Shown here piece after piece: positions 48,504 to 59,085 of a stretch of DNA of 64,000 bases; within the stretch, counting starts at the first letter, position 1, and every line of letters begins with the position of its first letter. Source of the stretch: Patella vulgata (taxonomy: Eukaryota > Mollusca > Gastropoda > Patellidae); the NCBI RefSeq assembly GCF_932274485.2, contig NC_065879.2, positions 63,509,459 through 63,573,458 on the forward strand, given 5' to 3'. The position numbers were made by a program, and so were the translations under genes. The notes under the pieces are model-generated. The model was not told the DNA's origin and searched no databases. It saw nothing but the letters and a program-made list of their open reading frames with translations.

Positions 48504-51480
48504 ATTTATTTTTTCATGATTTCTTCATATTTTTCAAATTATGTTTCATATAACATTTACTATCAAACATGTTCGTATTAAAAAAAAAATACGCTCTGAT
48601 GTTAATTAAAGAGAAAGGTAAGACGCTTTTCTCTTGACATTTTTTTGTCCTTGAGGTACCCCTGTCGCTATTTACTACTTCAAAATCATGAATAAAATTG
48701 TCTTGCCTTTCAAATCAGCTACTCGGCACATCTATTAAAGGGGAAATTTAATGTAACTCACTTCACGTTTTCATGCCCGGGTACATTGAGATTTAAAAAA
48801 AAACCATTTATATTTATGTCTTTGATAAAATTAAGCTTATTATTTGTACAATTTGTATTATACGACTTCCTTTCTATATAACGAGGTATTTTTATTTTAA
48901 ATGATGTGAAGAAACTGTTAGATGTAGAATTATAAACATATGTTTGTCCCGGTCTATTTTGTCACTTTTCTTATCTCGTGGAAGCCAGTTCATATGAATA
49001 GCCAGTTTCTAACCCATATCCGCTCATACTATCAAAGTCATCCGTGTAATTGTTACCGCTCCTTACCACATTCCTTTGTTTACGTCATTCCCGGAATCTA
49101 CAAATCGTGATAACGGGTCAACGTAAACAAATACCCATGTGTTAAAATTATATTAAGGGTTTGTTTAATAAATTATGCCACATTGCCTTTTAATAAGGGT
49201 ATATTTAAAGTTGGTGGACGGCGACATTGTCTTGTCTACAATATCACCCTTACTGGAAGTGGATGTAAACTCTCAGAAATGTACGAACGGCGACATTGTC
49301 CTTTGTAAAAAGTATCTTTATATTATGTCACACACTTAAGGTTGGTGGACAACGACATTGTCCTTTAAATGTATAGCCTATACATAAAACCAAATGACTT
49401 TATTAGTATAGCACCGGAACTTCTTCCGGTGGCAATTTCTCTATCATGGTTAGTGATGCCGTCTCATGGCTATTATATTAGTATTGCACCGGAGTATCTT
49501 CAGGTGATCATTTCTCTATCATAATTACTGCTGCTCTCCAATGGTGAACCAAACTGTACATTGAAAGTGTTCCGTCTTCATTAGCCCAGGTTAGGAGCAG
49601 AATAGTAGGACGTTAAACCCCAGTTCATTTCATTTATTTGAAAGTGTTACTTTTTTTCAAATTTCTTTTTATTTGAATGTGTGTTTTGTATTGGGGATTG
49701 GTTGGAACAAAATAGGCTTGTTAGAATATTGTAGTCCTTGATAATTTTCTGGCATGCGTTCTTCGAAAGTTTGTGAAGTAGTTACTTTCGGTCTTATAAA
49801 TCTTCAGAAGTTTCACACTTACAGACGGAGGTCTTTCTTGTGGCTTCAAATTTTATAATAACTAGTGTTTAGACATTTATTCACGCAGGAAGGCTATAAT
49901 CAACTCGCTAGGGCATCAGCTGGCCGAGATATAAATGGACTTAGTCTCGATTTCCAAGAACCATTGTTACGATGATTGACAATCTGAATGAAATTTTCAA
50001 TATTCATTTTTCTTTATCTATTTTAGAACTATTATAGCAAGAACGGCCGGATTTTATATATATCCTACATAATGCATCTTTAACTAGGCATATTTGGAGG
50101 AGACGTTAGATTCTGGCCTTGCTTGACATAATACTAGGAATTGTTCTACTCTCCAAGCATCTTCCAGATTCCAATAGCATCAAATCAATTTAAAACAGAT
50201 AGGACAGAATTTATTAAGTCTAAAAATTAAAATATCACTAGTGTTCAGCCACTTGAACTAAATCACCATTCGGTGAATATAAAGATAATATTCGAATAGT
50301 TGCTATAAAAAACGAGAACACCAAACTTCAGATGAATGTGTATTATTTCTCAGCCATATATAATACCATAACCACATACAAGTTCAGACATCTTAAAGAT
50401 TCTTATTTAAAAAGTGTAACATTCATATACTGCAGTCTCTGGTTTTAGGCTGTTTCTTTTGTCTGTCACAATAATAAAGCGGGGTTTTTTGGTCAATAGT
50501 GCCCAAAGTACTGATACAATCACAAGCGAGGCCCATGATACTATAATGGTGTGATAATCTGCCAATCGCTAAGATAATTAATGTTTCTTAAATTAACCAC
50601 TTTAAGTAACCTGCCATCACTTTTCGACCCGGCATTTGGTGACGACGTTAATCCAATCTTATGTTTTTGTTGATTTATTATATTGTTTAATCCTTTATGC
50701 ATTGTTCATCTATCGACGTGTCAGTTTTAATTACAACATTTACTTTTATCCTATTATCTGATTTTCCTTAAATAGAACACAATTGTACATTTATGTCTAC
50801 GATATCACCTTAGGTGAAAGTGGACGTAAAACTCTAGGAACGAACGAACATTGATGGCAGTCACTATAGTTAGGATCCCTTACTAAGTGCAGTAACTGAC
50901 CTGTCAGTACTCACCTCTAAAATACTAAATATACTAACCGGCATAAAACAATATTATAGGTAGATCTATAAATAATACTTATCACAACCAAAACGGCTGC
51001 GTATATTAATGGAGATATTTCAAAATAAAACACTTTGCATTTTAAAATGCACGCAGCCATATTAACAAGTTTTTTTTTTCACTTTTGTATGAAAACAATT
51101 AATTTTAGGACACAATATTTAGAAATTAACATACTTTTCCTTATCGGCCACTTTTCCCAATACTTTGGGCGCTATTGACAAGGAAATGCTTTTGTCAGTA
51201 TTTTTTTTTTTTTAAATTAGTTCAGATATCGGATGATGTCTTGAATATGCATATCTATAACATTTCCTTTTCCAGTTACTTTTCTCAATACTTTGGGTAC
51301 TATTTAATGAAAACACCGCTCATGTTGGTGCAAATATAATAGGACCGTTTCCATGTAAGCGTTTCGCACACAGAAAACAAAATTTGCTCGGTAAACGACT
51401 TTTAACATTTTGTTCCGGGTCCTACCTACACGCGTGGACAACCGGATGTTTATGTTCAGCTTCTACTAAGACATCAAACG
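48504..51480. other. Gene-free stretch upstream of the WIPF-like gene
   Basis: No WH2-coding exon or other gene seen. Holds repeated GGCGACATTGTC-TTTG boxes (about 49215-49360), a duplicated AGTAT-GCACCGGA box (49405-49520), a family-2 SINE tail at 49575-49640 (GGACGTTAAACCCCAGTTCA), a CATTATG-family fragment at 50010-50090, and paired CAATACTTTGGG boxes at 51160 and 51280. Confidence 0.5.
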
Positions 51481-51508
51481 TGCTTGTTGCTGTATGGTCA
51501 GCTTGAAA

Positions 51509-53057
51509 ATGGCAGATTTTTTGGACATGGTATGTGTTATTGTTATTTCAAAACGGCGTCGATTAAACATAAACAATGCCGACCTCCATGCTTTAAAGAG
51601 AAATCCTTTCTTATCATGCCATTTACGTGGGATTCCCATAACTATTCTGTGATATTTTCAGTACATACGGACACAGAAAATTCTCACACGGCAATGCCGG
51701 CGTTTGTCTGTTGGCGAAAACGCGTATGGAAAGCGGCCCTTAATTCTCAAAACGTCTTCAGTGGAAAATACATTAAGTCTCGTAATTACCCTAATATCTG
51801 TGACGACTTTGCCTGAAATTGTGGTCGCCCATACGCCAGTGTGCACATGTACATCTTTTTTATGTCATATACCCGGCTGATGAACATAGAAAATATGCCT
51901 TAAAACATTTCGTTCTTTTTATAAATGATTTAGGTTGTGGTATATTTTATTTATGTCGGGTTGTTGAGTATTAAATCTGTCTAAAAAGTCGAGATTGATA
52001 TAGGATACAGAATGTTGAACCGGAAGGATAAAGTGTATAATGCTATTATATACGTGTGTTTAGTAAAGATGATATTATGACTGTATGATGTAAATACTTG
52101 ACACGGTTTATGCACACAGTATTATCGTCTAGGTTTATTTGTTTAGGTTGCGTTGTATTTAAAGCTTAATTTGGGTTATTATCCCCTCCTAATGTTATAT
52201 AGAACCACTTTTGAGCTTTTGCAATAATGGTAAAAATAAGTACATTCTGTCTTTTTGGGTGGAAGCAGACTCCAACACCCAGAATTTGTAATTTCAATAT
52301 TTCTTATTTAATTCTTTTATTTCAGAAAAGCAAGAATTATATACTAAACGCCGCGGGTTCAAATCCAGCACCAGCGTTGTATAAACAAAAAGACCAAAAC
52401 CAACGGTTAAAACCACCCCCGGGGGATGATGTTCCTCCGCCACTCCCATCTAGGAGAGGAAGTAACGTGGAGTTACCTCCTTCTAAACCACAGACTTCTT
52501 TATTGGAGGTGCCACCACCCCTACCTACACGAAAACACAGTACACATAATCAACCAAATTTTAGACATGCTACAGACACACGAAAGCAAGGAGAAAACCC
52601 ACCCCCGTTACCAACGAGAAACAGGTCGTCATGGAAACCATCAAATGATGGTATGTAATATAAATACAATTTTTTTTCTGTTATCATGATTAGAAGTGGC
52701 GCATTGCATCTCTTTGATAATAATATAAGGCAGTAGCCTACTCATTATTTTTAGCGATTTATAATTTCTACACATCCTTTTTTAGAGAGGGGGGTTGGAT
52801 GGCTGAATGGTTGAATGGTTAGCACGTGCGCTCTGCATCATAAAGTCTGTCATTGAGTCAACTGGCGTGGTTTCGATTTTCAGGTTGTATGTTACAAGGA
52901 GTAAGGTCGCCTGTCAATACCTCGTGGGTTTTCTCTGGGCCCTCTGGTTTCCTCTCATTGCTAAAGACCCCTACGCGCAAGCGAATTATGGAAATACAAT
53001 TGAACCATATGTTAGTCCCGAAATGACCTAGGTTGTGTCGAGTGGATGTTAAACCCC

Positions 53058-53104
<47 letters not shown>

Positions 53105-55396
53105 CCTCTCTCTCCTTTTTAGCGAATGTTAAAAAATATATCTCAATGAATCCTACTAGGAAAACCGCCGAAATTAAAACAGACTCAAAAGTCTCATTTA
53201 CAGTTTATGTGCTTTATCAGATATTATGTTTCTGTTTAATAATTTTACAATGTAACAACATGCTAATTATGTCTATAAACATATCTTTACAAGAATTAGA
53301 TGGGGGTACAAATATTGTATGGGGCATTTAAATTCGTATGTAAACAAATTTGCGCATGATATGCGAAGAGTTGAATTTATAATTATTTTAATTCTTATAC
53401 ATGTACAAAAGATGATTTCAAATCCGTACAGAATAATGGGCCTGCGCTCCCAAAAGTTCTGTTTGCTTTTATTGTCAAGCAATAGGGGAAACCTCAGCAC
53501 AATACTGACCCGGGTAATGTTTTCTTGAATGGTTGCTGTTGATGGCCTTCCAGGACGCGATTTATCGTCAAGGCTTTCTCTGCCACGCTTTAATTTAACA
53601 GCCATATGGAAAAGGAATGGACATCGTCCCCTAAAGCGGAGACCATGTCGGCTGTATCTGTGTTGCAGGTTCTTGATGACTGTCCTATAGCCAGTTTTGT
53701 CCATTTCTGGTGATTTCAATTTAGGGCAGTTTTGTCCATTTCTTGTGATTTCAATGGGTAGGTTCACAAGATGGTCGAGTATACGAAGACAATAATGACA
53801 CTACAGTTGCAGCTCTTATGTTGGTAGCAAAAGTTTGTTTCAACCCAACTGATCTATCTAAAGTGGAGACCATGTCGTCAAATCACCGGCCTTCGCTTCC
53901 CCTAAACCTGTGTGAACCAGTTCATATTTACGTGCACGTCCCATCCGAAAAACTATTATACGTTGTCCCTTGCCAGACCCTCCACCACTGAACTTTCTCG
54001 GCCGAAACCGGGATCGAACACAGGACCTCAAGATAAGCTAGCCAATGTCTTACTCGCTGAGTCACCACGACTTCCCGGACAGTAAATAGATTTGGTAAAT
54101 TTTTAATGAATCAATCAATCACTCTCATTTTCCATATCTTTCAAATTCAACTTTCCATTTTTTGACCCGAAAGGGCCAAGGAGGTGTGCTTTATTCCCCA
54201 GAATGTATCGGCCGTACTCAACCCCAAACGACCACCACCATAGGCCCCTGATACCATACAGTTTTATTAGTAAAATAATGTGTATTATCTGAACGCCAAA
54301 GCCAAAAATAACGTCAGATGTTAATGTGGTACAAAATAGAAATCAAACGAAACGAAATGTTAATATTATTTTAATTAAACCAAGACACGTATTACTAATG
54401 TTCATTTTGATTTTTAGTGTTTGAAGAAAGATTTAAATTCCATAAACTTAGTGAATTACCCGAGCCGACTCCTATCACTCTCCTGAAGAAACAGTATCCC
54501 TCTGCTCATACCAAGTCAAGTCGTAAGTTCGTTTCTATCATAGCCACAATTTCTCGAGCCTGCACATTTTATCTTCTGTCGTCATTTAATTCAGAAAGCG
54601 ACTGAAAGATTTAAAGAATTTTAAATTTGAACTCACCATAAAAAGCTATATAATGGGAAGAGATTGTGGTAACTACGGTAGTAGTCGTCTCGGATTACAC
54701 GACCATGGCATTATATTCATCATGATGAATTTGAAATTATAATATTATATTTTCTATTTCATGGATAAGACTTCCGCAATGTTTCCGATCCTGGCACTTA
54801 TATGTAGTGCTATGACAAACTTTATAACTTATCTATTTTGGTAGAGTATGTTCATTAAAGCCTCATTGTGTTATTTTAGTGCACTATATATCGCTTGCAA
54901 AATACAATATGGTGAAAGATTATTCTCTAATGATTATCGGTCCATTAAGGCTTCAATTCCGTTTACTGTGTACAAATATATGTTGAATTGAAATCCGCTC
55001 GCTGTGTTAAAAGCCCGTCGTCGTTTTTTTGTGGACGAACATCATCGATGGACCTGTTTTAAATCCTATTAAATCGAAGCCATGGATTAAGCCCTGAAAA
55101 TTTTGATATTTTAGCCTAAATTACAAATGACGCATCGTTACTTTAATATCGGGATTATTTGGTCAAGCGGTCTGTCTAACGTGTGCGCTTTAGATCATAT
55201 AAGGTACAAATATCGCCGACTTTAAACCAAAATATACCACATCTTACTTCTGAAATGGTTTAATTTGTTGTTATTCATGTGTTTTTGTATCATTATTTTT
55301 GCAGCTAAACAAAAACCGCCCCCGCCGCCAGATGATTCGACAGAAAAAATGAGACGTATTTCATCAGATAACACGGAAGAAAATGATTATATGTAG
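51509..55396 (+). CDS. WAS/WASL-interacting protein-like (WIPF family), short form
   Basis: Actin-regulatory adaptor related to WIP/WIRE/CR16, which bind and stabilise WASP/N-WASP. Proposed exons: 51509-51529 (MADFLDM, good ATG context, donor ATG|GTATGT), 52326-52650, 54418-54522, 55305-55396. Phases agree throughout, giving 180 residues. Exon 2 is Pro-rich with repeated PPPLPSRR and PPPLPTR motifs that fit SH3 or profilin binding. Exon 3 encodes FEERFKFHKLSELPEP followed by a YPS motif, matching the family's C-terminal WASP-binding segment (WIP: ESRFxFHPxxDFPxP...YPSK). The last exon ends KQKPPPPPDD...NDYM. Most WIPF proteins are more than 400 residues with an N-terminal WH2 motif; none is seen here. 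Either the first exon is wrong and more exons lie upstream, or this is a truncated paralogue. The C-terminal assignment is much firmer than the 7-residue first exon. Confidence 0.75.
52788..53115 (+). mobile_element. tRNA-derived SINE, family 1, full-length with long (TC)n tail
   Basis: GGATGGCTGAATGGTTGAAT then GGTTAGCACGTGCG (A box duplicated by a few bases), GGTCGCCTGTCAATACCTCG, AAATGACCTAGGTTGTGTCG, and a TTAAACCCCATTTC(TC)n tail of about 55 bp. Located in intron 2 of the WIPF-like gene. Confidence 0.8.
53498..53605 (-). pseudogene. Mariner-type transposase fragment
   Basis: Minus strand encodes KLKRGRESLDDKSRPGRPST then ATIQENITRV, matching the mariner transposase stretch (F-GRE-DDD-R-GRPST...ENI--V). 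Only about 35 residues are recognisable. Located in intron 2 of the WIPF-like gene. Confidence 0.55.
53875..54080 (-). mobile_element. SINE family 2, 5' half
   Basis: Minus strand: GTGGTGACTCAGCGAGTAAG (A-box region), TGTGTTCGATCCCGGTTTCG (B box), GGCCGAGAAAGTTCAGTGGT, TTTTTCGGATGGGACGTGCA. It shows the tRNA-like head of family 2 most clearly. Located in intron 2 of the WIPF-like gene. Confidence 0.7.
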
Positions 55397-55836
55397 GATA
55401 AAGGATTTTTTTCTTTTCTAAAATTAAATTGATTGTTAGTGAACGCGTAGCACATCCAGTTGTATCCAAGTTAATATTTAATTCTCTTGGTTTTAATTTA
55501 ATGACTATTCGAAATCAATCTTTCAGAAAGTAAGACATTCTTGGACTTTTCGTTCCGTCATTTTGTTGACGTTTCTACCAGAAATTGTTACTGTAGGATG
55601 TGAATGTGATGTGACTGACTAGCAATCTGCGAAAAAACAATTCCGTGACAATCGAGGGTTCTCGACCATTACGGCCACTTTAATGAAGACCCCGGCTTTT
55701 GTGTTGGTTCGTCCGTGATGGTACAACTTCAATACTATTGAAAGATTTAAATAATTTCATTGTCTTTAGCTGGCGATGGCTGTGAAATCCGTTTTGTGAC
55801 ATTCAGGAATTCTTGGTCATCTGTCTTTATCATAAT

Positions 55837-55842
55837 AATAAA
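55837..55842 (+). terminator. Candidate poly(A) signal for the WIPF-like gene
   Basis: AATAAA on the plus strand about 440 bp after the WIPF-like stop codon. A second AATAAA lies at 56899-56904. Assigned by position only. Confidence 0.3.
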
Positions 55843-55859
55843 TGTTTATTAATAAGGCA

Positions 55860-57285
55860 CAAGAATCCATAAATCTTGCTCAACAAATAAACAATTTCTT
55901 TTAAACCTAACCGAAACAGCTATTTCTTTAGGTCATATTTGAATGGATTTGCTGTAGAATTGAATAGAAGTTCATCTGATGTTCTCTACCCATTTTTTTT
56001 TATTCGAATCTAACGAATGACGCGGATTGATACGAATGTTGTTTAGGGTGTCTAATCGTCGGAATATTAAAATGTGGTATGTTATAGCAGTATACACAAT
56101 CGTGAGGTAATGGGGTTATGATTAAAACTAAATAATTGGGATAATCTTGTTACACCAACGGATATATACATCAAGACTGTGATGCTGTGTATTATCAAAC
56201 TAGCAGAATGGGACAAGGAGCAGGTCGGATACAGAAGGAAATGAAACTGGTGTGAAGTTTTATGGCCTATATAGATAATAAACTTAATTGATCGAGGTTT
56301 ATCCTTTCCTAAAGACCAGAGAGAAGGGGCAAAATAAGAATTTCTTTGCAAGTTTCCATTATGATTAACATTATGGCGTGATCTGCAGTAATAACAACAG
56401 ATTTAAGGACTTATTGTGTAAGGCATACCAAATCAACTAACCCAATGGACAGTAAAACCAGTAGACACTCTGCTGTTTAAATTTATTTTATTTTACTTTA
56501 CATGGTAAATGTTTTTTTTAAACAAATGTAATTGAAGTGAATATGACTATTGTACACCTATGCTAGATTAAGCGGTGGGATGGAGTGGGGGGGGGGGGGG
56601 GTTATAGGAATATCCATTAGGATGGCATAACATTTACACTCTTAAGAGTTTATAAAATTATTTATTAGTTATTATTATATGTAGCTTTTTTGTTAATCCG
56701 CTGAGAGGGATTGTTTATTTATTTTACGCTTTGCTGGACAGTATAGGCTGGATTATAATAATGTGAATGCAATTTTCTTTTAATTGATTGATTGAGATTA
56801 TTATTACTGGAGATTATTGACTGTAACATTAGAAAGCGAGTGTGGTAATTTGTACAATACTGTAGAAATTATTGTACTAAATACCAGACCAATAGCAAAA
56901 TAAAGAATCGGAAGTTCCACAAGTTAATCCGCATTCTCGTCAAACATAACACCCTTCAAAATAATAAACTATTGGTTATACGTCGTAGTTAGTTGAAAGG
57001 CTAAAACCTTTCATTCATAATATGACAATGGTAATGGCGGAGAAGTTATCTAATTAGATTCGAACATCAAAGAAGTCACCCAATCCTAAGTTAAGAAAAG
57101 GTTTAAGTAGATAGCTTGCGGAATAATTTTAATACCCATTTATGTTACCAACGCCCTGCAGGTCGCATTAATTGCATGGCGCATTAATTTCTTTTCTTAT
57201 GTGTCATTGTTATTTAACGAACTTACTGGACTTACAATACATTATCACGGTCACCAAGAATATGAATTAAGTTTGGAAAACTCAT
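55860..57285. other. Gene-free stretch after the WIPF-like gene
   Basis: Probably includes its 3' untranslated region. A G-run lies at 56587-56601. No other gene or repeat recognised. Confidence 0.5.
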
Positions 57286-57288
57286 TAA

Positions 57289-57845
57289 TTAAAGGAGCTA
57301 AATCGCTAATATTTGGGATCTAGAAATTGACCCAAATGGGTCGCAACGCATATAATAATGTAATCTGGTTGTATATAAACTGATTTACATTCAATTGTTT
57401 CCGTTTTTACTCTAATTTCAAATCAGTTATATCCAGCGAAATACGGGATGTGTCTCAACCCTATAGCAATTTCTAGCGTCTGGTTATTCCAGTCTATTGA
57501 GCAAGCTCTCCAGTTGAATAGTGCTAGCCTCGTTCTTTCTGGTCACTTGTTGCAAATGACGCTAAAACGCACTAGGGTACACGATTCGTGTACCAATGGT
57601 AAAATGTTTATTTTGTCTTAAATATTGGATATCAGAAGCCTGCCTTTTCCTGGTAAGATCACAACATCAAAGTCGATTTCAATTGACAAATAATTCGTAT
57701 TTTCAACATGTAAGACTTTGGATGATATTGAGTTAGAGACTTAGCTACTTTAAAATAATCACTGACTCATCGTATTATTTAAAACAGGCCCCAAACACGT
57801 AAAATGAATTTAATTTTAAATGGCAGTACAAGACTATGTATATAT
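57289..57845. mobile_element. TTAA-flanked MITE, copy 3 (long form, right end eroded)
   Basis: Begins TTAAAGGAGCTAAATCGCTA. The inner right end TTAGAGACTTAGCTACTTTA is at 57733-57752, and sequence continues as in copy 1 to CAAGACTATGTATATA, where an (AT)n run replaces the outer right end. Confidence 0.7.
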
Positions 57846-58364
57846 ATATATAGTTGTTCTTTTATTTTCAGATTTCGAATATAGTCTAATTTGAACATGT
57901 TCAATGAAATAATATGGGGTTTAACATTTTACTTATCTGTACCAAACGCATTATAATATATGAATACAACATTTTATATTAGTACAAAGTGCTGCTAAGA
58001 CAAGCCTATGGACAAGACAGACTACACAGAAATAATCAAGTCGCGGGGACAGTCGCATTCGTCCACTGCGTTATATACAGTTCCAGTCCGATAATATTTA
58101 ATGCATAAAAAATATTTACAAGAAAACAGGTCTATGTGAGATGGGCGAGGGACGAATGACGAGCTTTGCGACATGGTTTTGAGTTTTTGCGCTCCCTTGA
58201 GTTTTTGTGCGTTATCTTTCAACCGGAAGAATTTGTTTTTGATATGCAGGTATTTAGTGGGAATGCTCAATTTGGGATGAGTTTACCTATCCAATCCATA
58301 TTATTACTAGGACCCGTGTCACCCAATACAGAATAAGGGTATATGACAATTTTATAACCTTCTT

Positions 58365-58745
58365 CTTCTTCCTTGGGGCTTAACATTCGCTTCCACCTAG
58401 AGTGATAACCTCTAGCTTTTTATGCTCCATGTAGGGAGTGGTCATCTGTATTATGTTTTGGCATCCTACAGTCTCGCACAGAGAGAGAGAGAGAGAGAGA
58501 GAGGCGGGTACCCATTTGTGTTCTTTGCGGGCACGCCAACGTGTAGCATACACGGGACCTTGATTTCTTTGTTACATCTGAACAAGGTATTGACGCTGTC
58601 CTCGCCAAACCCACCGTATTGCACCACCGGCGAGAGGAAACCAAGCTGTAAATTCCCGGGGAACTGTCTCTTAAGCACACCCCAATCCCTGCGTGACAGC
58701 CGTCAATACGAGAGTGCGATCAACAGAAGACGGCGAAGAAGATAA
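58365..58745. mobile_element. SINE-like repeat related to family 2
   Basis: GGGGCTTAACATTCGCTTCC starts it. (GA)n lies at 58482-58502. ACACGGGACCTTGATTTCTT and ACCACCGGCGAGAGGAAACC parallel the family-2 minus reading. A second start of the same type (GTTTAACGTCCGCTTCCGCC) is at 62071-62110. Confidence 0.5.
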
Positions 58746-59085
58746 ATTAACGACAGACTTGATCTATTCAAAATGCCTACGCATGTTAAATGAAATAAAA
58801 ATTAATGTAATAAAATTTTGAATGTACAGAAAGGTTTATCATTTTTAAAGGGAATAACATTCTGGTGATTCGAAGTTCTATGTTCGAAGCTACATTATAA
58901 TAATACTTCCGGTTTTCGAAGTTACAATATTATTCCGGTTTTGAGAAAACTGGGTATTCCGATACTCTGGGTAATCCGACATATTGTAACGATCCTGTAC
59001 GATGTCGGATGTGACAGAGTGCACTGTATAAGAAAATAAACTCTGAATTTGGTGTTTTACATTTTAATAACTATGAAATATGAAT

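Noticed and set aside
52227-52325. ATG-initiated extension upstream of WIPF-like exon 2
   Set aside because: The stretch before 52326 is intron-like (T-rich tract ending TTTCAG), the residues are not Pro-rich, and an upstream exon with matching phase exists.
58420-58745. ORFs of 86 and 107 residues on opposite strands
   Set aside because: Contain an (AG)n run and SINE-like sequence.
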